Notes: generated from the sequence alone by a model not told the origin. Positions 15,971-27,072 are shown, counted from the stretch's first letter. The stretch: 64,000 bases of DNA from Psychrobacillus sp. FSL K6-2836 (GCF_038003085.1 NZ_JBBOOM010000001.1:682001-746000), one strand, 5' to 3'. Program-made: numbers and translations.

Positions 15971-18382
15971 TTATAAAATAGTAGATGGGTCCAAATCAAT
16001 TGTTAAATTGATTCCTTTTTTTATCCACTCGGTTCGGTATATTTTTATTAATTGTTGAAGCTTTTCCACTAATATTGGTTCTTTTTTGTATTTTATCAAA
16101 CATTGGTAACGATATCTATTTTGTATTTTACTGATTGCACTTGAAGTTGGTCCAATTACCATTGTGGTGGTAGATAAATTCGCACGTAACCAATCGGTAG
16201 CTAATTTTGCATATTCCGAGGCTAAGAGGACATTTTCATGCGTTACCTGAACAAGAGTTAAATAGTAGAAAGGTGGATATTCAAACTGTTTTCGCACCAG
16301 CATTTCTTTATGATAAAACGGCTCATACAACTGTGATTTTGAATATTCTATTGCATAATGCTCCGGTGTATACGTTTGGATATACACTTGCCCTTCTTTA
16401 TCATGTCTGCCAGCTCGGCCGCTAACCTGTGTCATTAGCTGAAATGTTTTTTCTGCTGCTCTAAAATCGGCTAAGTGCAAAGTTGTATCTGCATTTAATA
16501 CACCAACAAGCGTAATATTGGGAAAATCTAGCCCTTTTGCAATCATTTGAGTTCCTAGTAAGATATCCGCTTCGCCATCTCCGAATTGTTTCAAAATCCG
16601 TTCATGTGAACCTTTCGTTCTAGTTGTATCTACATCCATTCGAAGAACTCTTGCATAAGGGAACAGCTTTGTAATCTCTTCTTCCACCTTTTGAGTTCCT
16701 GTTCCGAAGAAGCGAATATGCTCACTAGAACATTCTGGACATTGCTTCGGTACTGGTTCTTCATGTCCACAATAATGACATTTAAGCTGCTCACCCTCTC
16801 GGTGATAGGTAAGCGAAATATCACAATTGTCGCATTCTACCACAGTCCCACAATCTCGACATAATACAAAGGAAGAAAATCCTCTTTTATTTAAAAATAA
16901 AACGATTTGCTCTTTCTTCTCTAACTTTTCTCTTACAGCATCCGCAAGGTCTATACTAAACATAGAACGATTTCCGCTTTTTAACTCTGCACGCATGTCC
17001 ACTATATTTACAATTGGTAAAGATTGTTCTTTCGCACGCATCTTTAAGGTTAACAAACTGTACACTCCCTTTGAAGCACGTGCATAGGATTCAAGTGAAG
17101 GAGTTGCGCTTCCTAAAATAACTGGACATCTGTGAAAATTACTTCTCCAAATAGCTACATCTCTCGCATGATACCTTGGTGTATCTTCTTGCTTATAAGT
17201 AGACTCGTGCTCCTCGTCTAAAATGATCAAGCCTAGATTTTTAAAAGGTGCGAATATTGCAGATCTAGCTCCAACAACAACCTTTACTTCACCACGCCGG
17301 ATTTTACGCCATTCATCAAATTTTTCTCCGACTGATAACCCACTATGCATTACAGCTACTTGATCGTCGAAACGCAATTTAAATCTTCTAGTCATTTGAG
17401 GCGTCAATGATATTTCCGGTACAAGCATAATTGCCTGTTTGCCTTCATTGATTGACTTTTCAATTGCATTTAAATAAATCTCCGTTTTGCCACTACCAGT
17501 AATGCCGTGTAGAAGAAAAGTAGTATCCTGGTCATTATTTTGTGCATCATTAATCTGAGCTAGAGCATCTTGTTGTTCATCCGTCAATTTAAATCTAAGG
17601 TCCTGGTCGTTATACTCTAGGCTGCTTATCTCACGGTATATTTCTCTATTTTCTTTTTCTAGTATTCCTTTATCGATTAATGCTTTAACCGTATGATTAT
17701 TTGTTTGTGCAGAATCTTTAAGTTCTGTCATTGTATAGGAAGTTTGCTTTTGCATTAAAAGCCATTCGATTAGCTCTTTTTGTTTAATCGCATTTTTGGG
17801 AAGTTCACTTAGTAGGGTATGTACTAATTTCTTGTTTTCCACCATACGATATTTGGCGATTGTTTTTACCTTTCCATGTTGCTTAATAACAGTCTCCAAC
17901 TGGAAGTTTCCTTGATCTAAATACTTTTTCATCTGTCGTAATAGCCCAGCTTTTTCAAATACTTCATAAGAAATCGTTTCTTTTGACCCAAATAATGCTA
18001 GGGTTTCTATATCTACTTCATCTGGTTTCACAAGTCGTATCTCTTTTTTATATGTAGCACGAAGAGCAGCTGGTAGCATTACTTGAAGTGCATCTATTTC
18101 ATAACATAATGTTTTATTGGTCATCCATTTGGAAAGTTGTAATAATTCTTCGGTTATTACGGGTTCCACATCGATAATTGAAATAATCTCTTTTAGCTTG
18201 GACACATCCAAATCAGAATGCTCTTTAATATTCGTTATAAATCCTTGTACTTTTCTATTTCCAAAAGGAACATGTACACGACTTCCACATTCTACAACTG
18301 TTTCTAATTCGTCAGGAACAGTATAGTCAAAAGGCCGATCAATAGGATAAGCTGATACATCGACGATAACTTCTACTATCAT
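15971..18382 (-). CDS. priA: Primosomal replication protein PriA
   Basis: 803 residues. The order is an N-terminal 3-prime DNA-binding domain (DRPFDYTVPDELE), a winged helix, a helicase core with Walker A GITGSGKTEIYL and the box DEEH, an inserted zinc region with four CxxC pairs (CRDCGTVVECDNC, then CHYC, then CPEC), and the motif QVSGRAGRHDKEG. PriA restarts replication at repaired forks. Its start overlaps the coaBC stop by 4 bases. Confidence 0.97.
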   Translation of the reverse strand: MIVEVIVDVSAYPIDRPFDYTVPDELETVVECGSRVHVPFGNRKVQGFITNIKEHSDLDVSKLKEIISIIDVEPVITEELLQLSKWMTNKTLCYEIDALQVMLPAALRATYKKEIRLVKPDEVDIETLALFGSKETISYEVFEKAGLLRQMKKYLDQGNFQLETVIKQHGKVKTIAKYRMVENKKLVHTLLSELPKNAIKQKELIEWLLMQKQTSYTMTELKDSAQTNNHTVKALIDKGILEKENREIYREISSLEYNDQDLRFKLTDEQQDALAQINDAQNNDQDTTFLLHGITGSGKTEIYLNAIEKSINEGKQAIMLVPEISLTPQMTRRFKLRFDDQVAVMHSGLSVGEKFDEWRKIRRGEVKVVVGARSAIFAPFKNLGLIILDEEHESTYKQEDTPRYHARDVAIWRSNFHRCPVILGSATPSLESYARASKGVYSLLTLKMRAKEQSLPIVNIVDMRAELKSGNRSMFSIDLADAVREKLEKKEQIVLFLNKRGFSSFVLCRDCGTVVECDNCDISLTYHREGEQLKCHYCGHEEPVPKQCPECSSEHIRFFGTGTQKVEEEITKLFPYARVLRMDVDTTRTKGSHERILKQFGDGEADILLGTQMIAKGLDFPNITLVGVLNADTTLHLADFRAAEKTFQLMTQVSGRAGRHDKEGQVYIQTYTPEHYAIEYSKSQLYEPFYHKEMLVRKQFEYPPFYYLTLVQVTHENVLLASEYAKLATDWLRANLSTTTMVIGPTSSAISKIQNRYRYQCLIKYKKEPILVEKLQQLIKIYRTEWIKKGINLTIDLDPSTIL

Positions 18383-19587
18383 TTGGAATCATCTTTCTCC
18401 AATTGAATAATGGTTTGCAGTAATTGTAACGCAAGCTCTTTCTTGCTTTGATGAGGAAAATACTGTTCCATATTTTTACCGACTAACGTAACAGCATTCG
18501 TATCTGTTCCAAATCCTGAACCTGCTTCGGTCACGTCATTGGCAATAATATAATCTGCATTTTTCTTTACCAGCTTGCCTTTAGCATAATGGATCACATC
18601 GTTTGTTTCTGCAGCAAAACCTATCAACAATTGGTCTTTTTTTCGTTTACCCAGTTCCATAAGAATATCGGTAGTTCTTTCTAACACAATAGTAGAGTCA
18701 CCAACTTGCTTTTTCATCTTTTGGGAATATACTTCTTTTGGTTTATAATCTGCCACGGCAGCAGTTTTAATAACTATAGTAGCCGTCTCAAAATGGAGCA
18801 ACACTGCATCAAGCATTTCCTGTGCACTTTCCACGGAAACAAGCTTTACATTTGCTGGTGCACTCAAACTGACAGGACCAGAAATTAAAATAGTTTCTGC
18901 TCCTAGATTTGCAGCAGCCTCGGCCATAGCATAGCCCATTTTCCCACTAGAAAAATTAGTCAAAAATCGGACAGGATCAATTCTCTCTCTAGTTGGACCT
19001 GCTGTTACAACAACCTTGGTTCCTTTTAAAGGTAGTTGTTTCGGTACAAAATGCGCCTCTACCAGTTGTACTATTTTCTCCGGTTCTTCTAATCGACCTT
19101 TTCCTACATATCCACATGCTAAAAAACCTTCAGAAGGCTCGATAAAATGATAACCATCTCTTGAAAGTTGAGTAATATTCCGAATAACAGCAGCATGTTC
19201 ATACATATGTACATTCATTGCAGGTGCTATCCATACATCCGCAGTTGTTGCCAATAATGTAGTAGTCACCATATCATCTGCGATGCCATTTGCTAGCTTC
19301 CCGATTACATTGGCAGTCGCAGGAGCCACAATCACTAAATCTGCCCAGTCTGCTAAATCGATATGCGCAATAACGCTAGAGTCTTTTTCATCAAATGTAT
19401 CAAAATACACATCATTTCTTGACATAGCCTGAAAACTTAATGGTTGAACAAATTCCATCGCTGATTTTGTCATCATTACTTTTACATTTGCCCCTGCTTG
19501 AGCCAATTTACTAACCAATGCAACCGTTTTATAAACGGCAATACCACCGGTGACACAAACAAGAACTTTTTTAGATGTTAACACCAT
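18379..19587 (-). CDS. coaBC: Bifunctional phosphopantothenoylcysteine decarboxylase / phosphopantothenate-cysteine ligase
   Basis: 402 residues. The N-terminal CoaC flavoprotein half (GGIAVYKTVALVSKLAQAGA; active-site region PAMNVHMYEH, then the substrate-clamp region LACGYVGKGRLEEP) is fused to the CoaB ligase half (VVTAGPTRERIDPVRFLTNF, SSGKMGYAMAEAA, KKNADYIIANDV). It makes 4-phosphopantetheine for coenzyme A. The ATG has GGGGAG 6 bases upstream, and a long perfect hairpin lies directly before it. Confidence 0.97.
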   Translation of the reverse strand: MVLTSKKVLVCVTGGIAVYKTVALVSKLAQAGANVKVMMTKSAMEFVQPLSFQAMSRNDVYFDTFDEKDSSVIAHIDLADWADLVIVAPATANVIGKLANGIADDMVTTTLLATTADVWIAPAMNVHMYEHAAVIRNITQLSRDGYHFIEPSEGFLACGYVGKGRLEEPEKIVQLVEAHFVPKQLPLKGTKVVVTAGPTRERIDPVRFLTNFSSGKMGYAMAEAAANLGAETILISGPVSLSAPANVKLVSVESAQEMLDAVLLHFETATIVIKTAAVADYKPKEVYSQKMKKQVGDSTIVLERTTDILMELGKRKKDQLLIGFAAETNDVIHYAKGKLVKKNADYIIANDVTEAGSGFGTDTNAVTLVGKNMEQYFPHQSKKELALQLLQTIIQLEKDDSK

Positions 19588-19602
19588 AAATTCTCCCCTC
19601 TA

Positions 19603-19649
19603 AACAACAACCTCCCAAAGAAACATACATTCTTTGGGAGGTTGTTGTT
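19603..19649 (-). other. Perfect 20-bp intercistronic hairpin between rpoZ and coaBC
   Basis: AACAACAACCTCCCAAAGAA is mirrored exactly by its complement across a 7-base loop. On the minus-strand mRNA it lies 43 bases after the rpoZ stop and ends 15 bases before the coaBC start. The trailing sequence (TTGTTGTTTAGAGG) is a poor T tract, so it may be a weak terminator, a processing or stability element, or a translational control site; the stem contains GGGAGG. Confidence 0.7.
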
Positions 19650-19692
19650 AATCCGTAGCTTGTTGAGACATCTACTTGCGTATTGTTAAATA

Positions 19693-19917
19693 TTATACTT
19701 CGTCTTCATAAACTACAGAATCATTAGATGATTGTATAGCAAGTTCACCAGCTGCAACTTCTTCTAACGCTCTCCCAACTTGCTTATGAGATACATAAGA
19801 AGTTAGGCGTTCTCCGCCTTCTTCTTGTAGTTGACGTGCTCTTTTAGAAGCAACACTCACTAAAGAATATTTTGAATCAATTTGGGTTTTTAATGAATCT
19901 ACAGATGGATATAACAT
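19693..19917 (-). CDS. rpoZ: DNA-directed RNA polymerase omega subunit
   Basis: 74 residues. MLYPSVDSLKTQIDSKYSLV and VASKRARQL are the typical omega N-terminus, and VGRALEEVAAGEL is the conserved central helix. Omega stabilises the beta-prime subunit. It begins directly after the gmk stop (no intergenic base), an arrangement shared across Bacillales. Confidence 0.96.
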   Translation of the reverse strand: MLYPSVDSLKTQIDSKYSLVSVASKRARQLQEEGGERLTSYVSHKQVGRALEEVAAGELAIQSSNDSVVYEDEV

Positions 19918-22516
<2,599 letters not shown>

Positions 22517-22557
22517 AAATTTAGACTGAACATCTAATACACATTTACTTATAGAAC

Positions 22558-22610
22558 GACCGGTCTGTTGGAAGTAACATCATCACTTCTATCAGACCTG
22601 GTCTTTTTTT
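22558..22610 (+). terminator. Terminator of rqcH
   Basis: GACCGGTCTGTTGGAAGT pairs imperfectly with ACTTCTATCAGACCTGGTC and is followed by seven T residues. It overlaps the 3-prime end of the opposing gene at 22592-22948. Confidence 0.8.
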
Positions 22611-22948
22611 ACGTCCACTAATTTCATAGCTTTTCGTAAAACCATAAAGCCTTTCCTAAATATTTCTGTGTTTTCTACAATATCAATGATGACCGCTTCT
22701 AACAAAGCAATACTAAATACAATAAGAAGTATAATAATTGCAATCATATCAGTAATTCTTTCGAAAGAATTTGTGTAATTAGAAATAAAGCTGAGTTTGA
22801 TATAAAAAAAGAGTATACCTACTCCAAAAGAAAATACCGGAATGTATTTCATGAAGTTTTTAGATACCTTTTTCCCCAGGAAATAAGTAGTACAAGCAAC
22901 TAGACACATTAAAGTAAAACAAACAAGAATGGCAATCTTAAAACTCAT
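22592..22948 (-). CDS. Small three-helix membrane protein, YesK-like
   Basis: 118 residues with three predicted membrane helices (about 1-27, 36-57 and 69-93: IAIIILLIVFSIALLEAVII) and a basic tail (KGFMVLRKAMKLVDVKKDQV). Size and topology resemble the B. subtilis YesK family of uncharacterised, spore-associated membrane proteins, but I recognise no decisive motif. The ATG has GAGGTG upstream. It converges on rqcH, and its stop lies inside the rqcH terminator. The next 1.3 kb upstream holds only repeats. Function unknown. Confidence 0.65.
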   Translation of the reverse strand: MSFKIAILVCFTLMCLVACTTYFLGKKVSKNFMKYIPVFSFGVGILFFYIKLSFISNYTNSFERITDMIAIIILLIVFSIALLEAVIIDIVENTEIFRKGFMVLRKAMKLVDVKKDQV

Positions 22949-23243
22949 TGAGCACCTCTTTCATAATAAGGTAAAATATTTTTAATTTGTTAGACTTCCA
23001 ATAAGCATTACACTAATCTATTCGTAAAATTTTGTAGATAACACTTCATCATACAAAAACTAAACATGGGCAAGATCCGAATCACTGTGCATCATCCGGT
23101 GAAAATATTATTTCCTATACTTCAAGTCAATAAAAGTTTACCCAAACCCAGAAAAGTTTATGCTGAATTTACATGGTTAAACGTATTCTATTACCTTTGA
23201 GGTTAAAGTAGCTTTTGCAGTAATAGGGATTATGTTTTTTAAT

Positions 23244-23495
23244 CATAAGAAAAAACCGGGAAAAAAAACGCCCGATCCTTTAAGTACAAAACCTATTTCT
23301 AGAGTTTCCGAAGTGCTTTGGACAGAATTGTCGCTATATTATTACCGAGTGAATTTTTAGAGATGCTGGTTGGTTGTGACGGACGTCACAACCAACCAGC
23401 ATCCTTTTTTTCGGAAATCTTATGGCGTTTGTCTGTCCGTCGCCCTCCTACAACTCTTAGAAACAGGTAAATGCGTTTTTGGATAACTAGAGAAA
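23244..23495 (+). repeat. Structured intergenic repeat, copy 1
   Basis: About 250 bp that recur at 55099-55346 and, in shortened form, at 24101-24254. The core is a perfect 19-bp hairpin (GATGCTGGTTGGTTGTGAC, 23362-23380, mirrored at 23385-23403, loop GGAC) followed by seven T residues on the plus strand. Flanking arms also pair: ACCTATTTCTAG near 23290 with TTAGAAACAGGT near 23457, and GTTTCCGAA with TTCGGAAAT. No reading frame is conserved. It could be a small RNA with terminator or a MITE-like repeat. The preceding stretch 22949-23243 shows nothing I can name. Confidence 0.75.
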
Positions 23496-23840
23496 AGCTA
23501 CTTTCCTATTTATAGAGGGGATGACAGTCTAAGTACGCGACATCGTGGTGCTCCTGCGCAAAGCTTGTCGCAAAATAAAGAAACATTTCGCAACGACTGC
23601 CTGACCCGCATCGTGCGGGCCCCGAAGATGCAATTTCGTTCGCTATTTCTCTTCTTTATGAGTCAAACACTTACTACTTTTTTTCCACTAGTATAAAAGA
23701 AAATCTACTTTCTTCTACTAACATTGGATAATCGCATTTCTAATTCAAAAGATATTGCAAATAATTTGATCACTCTCTATAATTTGACCCATCTTATTTT
23801 CTAAGTAATAAGCTACGCTAAATCTACTAGTGGAGTACTA

Positions 23841-24026
23841 ATTGATTGCAGTGGAAGGTGGCGACTCCGACAGGATGAGTGAGACAGATGAAACATCTCA
23901 AGGGAACGCGGAGCGTCGGTGATGGTTCATCACTCACCCTGCGGAGGTCAACAGGATGTTGGTCACGAAGGCGTCGCCACATGACGTGGCGCACTTAGCC
24001 TTTGTACCCCAACTGAAACGGAAATC
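23841..24026 (+). repeat. Palindromic intergenic element, copy C
   Basis: Begins ATTGATTGCAGTGGAAGGTG and ends CTGAAACGGAAATC. The central blocks (gcgactcc, gatgagtgag with cagatgaaacatc, ggtgatggttcatcactcaccctgcgg) match copies A, B and E. An extra piece near 23951-24004 (GTCACGAAGGCGTCGCCACA, then TGACGTGGCG) makes it longer than copy E. Confidence 0.7.
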
Positions 24027-24100
24027 AGTAGTATTATTCATTTTTAAAAGTGATACAAACCCAGTGTTCCCAGGTCATTTTTATCTACTTTCCTATCTTT

Positions 24101-24254
24101 TAAGAAAAACCGGGCAAAAACGCCCGGTTCTTTACACTCAAAACCTGTTTCTATTGTTTTCGTAGGTCTTTAACAGACTTGCTATATTTTTAAAGCTATT
24201 AATATGAAAGGATGGTCGTGACTGACGTCGTCACAACCACCCTTTCTTTTTTTT
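24101..24254 (+). repeat. Structured intergenic repeat, copy 3 (short)
   Basis: Starts with TAAGAAAAACCGGGC-AAAAAC-GCCCGGTTCTTT, a perfect small hairpin, continues with AAAACCTGTTTCTA and AACAGACTTG as in copies 1 and 2, and ends in a 16-bp hairpin with two mismatches (24207-24245) followed by a long T tract. It lies 20 bases downstream of the 24275-25111 gene on the other strand. Confidence 0.65.
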
Positions 24255-24274
24255 GATAAAATTATAGGATTTAT

Positions 24275-25111
24275 CTAGCTGACACTAAAACCACTACCCA
24301 ATACATCGCGGACTTCATGGACGACAACAAATGCCTGCTCATCTACGCTGCTAACCGTTTGTTTTAATTGCATTAGTTCCTGTTGATTGATGACAATATA
24401 GAGAACTTCTTTTTGGTTCTGACTATAGCCTCCACGACCTTCTAGAATTGTTACCCCGCGCGACATATTAGCTACGATAAATTGGCGTATTGCGTCGGAA
24501 TGATCCGAAATTATTGTCACTGCAGTCCGATTATTCAGTCCCTCAATTACATAATCAATTACTTTGGAACCTAAAAACACCGCAACAAGCGTGTACATTG
24601 CTTTTTCTTGTCCAATAATGAATACAGAACCGGCAATAACGACAATATCAATGATGAGAACACCCTTCCCCAGACTCCAGCCTAAGTATTGGTTGGCTAA
24701 ACGCGCTATAATAGCAGACCCTCCAGAGGTTCCCCCCGCTCTAAACATCATGCCTAGACCAAGGCCAACAAATACCCCTGAGAAAAGTGCAGCTAGTAAG
24801 GTGTCACCATTCAATTGATGTCCTACGTCTTCTGTTATGAACAGAAAAAAGGAGGAGAAAATAATCCCAAGCACCGTATAAATCATTGTCTTTCTATCAA
24901 AGAACTTATAGCCTATTACCAAAAGAATTGCATTGATAATTAAGTTTACAACACCCGGCGACCATTCAAATAAATAGTAAGTAATTACGGTGACCCCGAT
25001 TACTCCTCCTTCGGATAAACGGTATGGTATTGCAAAAAAGTTGATACCTACTGCGAATAATAGTGATCCAATTATGATTAATAATATTTCTTTGATACGT
25101 TGCTGTGCCAT
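24275..25111 (-). CDS. YitT-family membrane protein (DUF161 + DUF2179)
   Basis: 278 residues. Five or six membrane helices occupy residues 1-185 (LLIIIGSLLFAVGINFFAIP at the start; GGTSGGSAIIARL, the family glycine motif, near 130). A soluble DUF2179 domain follows (TVISDHSDAIRQFIV, RGVTILEGRGGYS, then VHEVRDVLGSGFS). YitT proteins have no settled function. The ATG has GGAGGA, and a small hairpin (GCTGATTCAATCAGC) abuts that site. It follows the LysR gene by about 80 bases on the same strand. Confidence 0.9.
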   Translation of the reverse strand: MAQQRIKEILLIIIGSLLFAVGINFFAIPYRLSEGGVIGVTVITYYLFEWSPGVVNLIINAILLVIGYKFFDRKTMIYTVLGIIFSSFFLFITEDVGHQLNGDTLLAALFSGVFVGLGLGMMFRAGGTSGGSAIIARLANQYLGWSLGKGVLIIDIVVIAGSVFIIGQEKAMYTLVAVFLGSKVIDYVIEGLNNRTAVTIISDHSDAIRQFIVANMSRGVTILEGRGGYSQNQKEVLYIVINQQELMQLKQTVSSVDEQAFVVVHEVRDVLGSGFSVS

Positions 25112-25151
25112 ATTATGTAGTTCCTCCTGCTGATTGAATCAGCCAAAATAG

Positions 25152-25183
25152 ACATTTAGTTAAAATAAATCTAAAATGTCACT
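25152..25183 (-). terminator. Possible terminator after the LysR gene
   Basis: On the minus strand GACATTTTAG and CTAAATGTC pair around a 13-base loop and run into TATTTT. It is weak, so readthrough into the yitT-like gene is plausible. Confidence 0.4.
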
Positions 25184-25192
25184 TTATGTAAT

Positions 25193-26095
25193 TTACTGTA
25201 TGTCTTCCGACTCCCATTTCTTCGCATGTTTCTCGATTATTTCAATTAATTTATTCATAGCTGGAGTTAGCCACTTATCTTTGTGATATGCAAGTTGAGT
25301 AGTGACGTATTCTTCGCTATGCTCCCAGGGTAAAGCAACTAAACTGCCTCGCTCCAGTTCTTCTCTCACCGTCATCAATGGTAAGTAAGAAAGACCTAAA
25401 CCACATTTCACGGATTGTTTAATAGCTTCGATATTCCAAAAAGCAATGCGTGAACATCCAATGCCTTCTTCTTTAATCCATCTTTCTAGCAAATCGCGAT
25501 AGCTCCCCGTTTCAGTAAGAAGTAATACTTCACCTTCCAAATCTTTTGGAGATATAACGGTTTTATCACATAAACGGTGACCTGCCGGCGCAATCATTAC
25601 TAGCGTCTCTTTAACTAAATCACTCGTGACAACATCAGATCCTAGCTTCTCAGGATTTGTAAATAATGCCAAGTCAAATTTTCCTGATTTCAATTCATTA
25701 TTTAACTCTTGGCTTTCGGACGGTTGCAAAATAAGTTGAACATTTGGATACATCCTTTTAAATTCAAACAAAATAGATGGTAACCTATATACCATTAAAG
25801 ATTCATTTGCTCCGATTAATACTGTACCAGAAGGCTCATTGCTTAACCTGGAGGAGTCGACCGCTTCTTGATAGAGTTGTAAGATTTCCTTTGCATACGA
25901 GGCTAAATGTATTCCGGCATCCGTCAAAACGACTGTTTTTCCTAATCGGTCAAAAAGACGATTCCCAACTGCCTCCTCCAAAGTTCTAACATGATTAGTC
26001 ACTGTTGACTGTGTATAGCCCAACTGTTCACCAGCTCTCGTAAATCCACCACAATCAGCCACAACCAAAAAGGTTTTTAAATTGCGAAGTTCCAT
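25193..26095 (-). CDS. LysR-family transcriptional regulator
   Basis: 300 residues from the ATG at 26095, preceded by GGGGGAA; the open frame extends to 26230, but its first 45 residues lack a site and are not LysR-like. The N-terminal winged helix (LRNLKTFLVVADCGGFTRAG, then YTQSTVTNHVRTLEEAVG) is followed by a periplasmic-binding-like effector domain (VLIGANESLMVYRLPSIL). The ligand is not evident. It precedes the YitT-family gene, a possible target. An inverted repeat 24 bases upstream may be its own binding site. Confidence 0.9.
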   Translation of the reverse strand: MELRNLKTFLVVADCGGFTRAGEQLGYTQSTVTNHVRTLEEAVGNRLFDRLGKTVVLTDAGIHLASYAKEILQLYQEAVDSSRLSNEPSGTVLIGANESLMVYRLPSILFEFKRMYPNVQLILQPSESQELNNELKSGKFDLALFTNPEKLGSDVVTSDLVKETLVMIAPAGHRLCDKTVISPKDLEGEVLLLTETGSYRDLLERWIKEEGIGCSRIAFWNIEAIKQSVKCGLGLSYLPLMTVREELERGSLVALPWEHSEEYVTTQLAYHKDKWLTPAMNKLIEIIEKHAKKWESEDIQ

Positions 26096-26118
26096 AGTTA
26101 TTCCCCCACACCAATAAT

Positions 26119-26140
26119 ATTCCTCATATTGTATAGGAAT
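26119..26140. promoter_or_regulatory. Inverted repeat upstream of the LysR gene
   Basis: ATTCCT and AGGAAT are separated by 10 bases (catattgtat). Spacing and position fit a LysR-type autoregulatory site, but this is inference. Confidence 0.4.
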
Positions 26141-26405
26141 CATATTTGAAAGACTATACTTTTTACCGCCAAGTGATATTATAGTATCTATTCCAACATT
26201 AATAAAATGAATTATTTTAATCAAAATCATTTAAAATATTGGAGTCTTTACATCTTTTGATGAATAATTTTCAACATAGTAGAAAGCGCAATGAGAAAAG
26301 AAAGAAGCGCCAGCTTAGATCCTACAAAAAGCGAGACAGTCAAGAACCTACAGGAACATAGAGAAAGTACCGAAAAATGATTTTTGAATATAAATAATCT
26401 TTTAA

Positions 26406-26452
26406 ATAAAAAATAGAACACTTTGGATGCAAAAGTGCATCGAAAGTGTTCT
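26406..26452 (-). terminator. Terminator downstream of the deoxyribosyltransferase-like gene
   Basis: On the minus strand AGAACACTTTCGATGCA pairs with TGCATCCAAAGTGTTCT (one mismatch), followed by ATTTTTTATTT. It lies 7 bases after the short frame at 26459-26560. The stretch 26141-26405 shows no supportable gene. Confidence 0.85.
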
Positions 26453-26458
26453 GTTCCT

Positions 26459-26560
26459 TTAGTAGTACAGCTCTTTTTTGAATTCAGCTGGGATTGGAGT
26501 GACAGCAAAAATTGTTGTCGCACCTTGAAATTTGTAAGCCAATAGACTCTCTGTATTCAT
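26459..26560 (-). CDS. Candidate small protein, 33 residues
   Basis: Reads MNTESLLAYKFQGATTIFAV then TPIPAEFKKELYY. It lies between the end of the 26612-27034 gene and a strong terminator, so it would be on that transcript. There is no clear ribosome site. An overlapping frame from 26584 (start MFKMCNPKMNEYRESIG) is equally short. The composition is protein-like, but I cannot assign a family. Confidence 0.3.
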   Translation of the reverse strand: MNTESLLAYKFQGATTIFAVTPIPAEFKKELYY

Positions 26561-26611
26561 TCATTTTTGGGTTACACATTTTAAACATATTCTTTTACTC
26601 TAATTTGAACT

Positions 26612-27037
26612 TTAAAGCATCTCACCCGAATAGAAAGAACTAGCTAGTTGGTCAAAATCATAGTCTTTAAGTTCTTCTAAAGTGATATTTGCGTGTGCAC
26701 CTTCATGTACCATTAGATTACTGTTTTCACCAATATGTACTAAAATAACAGGCTTGTCGGTAGCGTAAGCATAACCAAGTTCCCAAGCCGTTCCACTATC
26801 TGAATAATTGCCATGATAGATACCTACAACGATTTCTGACCACTTAATGTATTTAATATCATTCATAAATGTCTCGATTGACCATTGACGTGAACCAATT
26901 TGAATTTGTTTGTCCATAGGATTTCTCATTGGGGAGAAAACCTTCAAACTCTTTTCTTCTAAAATTTTCTCAACCTGTTCCAAAACTTCAACCTCTTTAT
27001 CATTAAAAAAAGGGCTAGCTAAATAAACTCTTTTCAA
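26612..27037 (-). CDS. Nucleoside 2-deoxyribosyltransferase-like protein
   Basis: 141 residues. The N-terminal RVYLASPFFN and the central DSGTAWELGYAYA, with a glutamate expected to be the catalytic nucleophile, match the nucleoside 2-deoxyribosyltransferase family (PF05014); KPVILVHIG follows. Such enzymes exchange bases on deoxynucleosides or hydrolyse nucleotides. The start is a TTG with a strong GAGGAGG 10 bases upstream. It is monocistronic except for a possible 33-residue frame downstream. Confidence 0.8.
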   Translation of the reverse strand: MKRVYLASPFFNDKEVEVLEQVEKILEEKSLKVFSPMRNPMDKQIQIGSRQWSIETFMNDIKYIKWSEIVVGIYHGNYSDSGTAWELGYAYATDKPVILVHIGENSNLMVHEGAHANITLEELKDYDFDQLASSFYSGEML

Positions 27038-27072
27038 TTTCTGTTTTCCTCCTCGACAATTTGTAAAGTAAG

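Noticed and set aside
23956-24165. 69-residue plus-strand frame
   Set aside because: Falls entirely in repeat copies C and 3.
23244-24254. Known riboswitch (c-di-GMP, PreQ1, ydaO type) or 6S RNA
   Set aside because: No conserved aptamer core is visible and no gene follows in a sensible position; structured repeat is the safer description.
26248-26523. 91-residue minus-strand hydrophobic frame
   Set aside because: Crosses a strong terminator, has skewed composition (many L, F, S) and no start signals.
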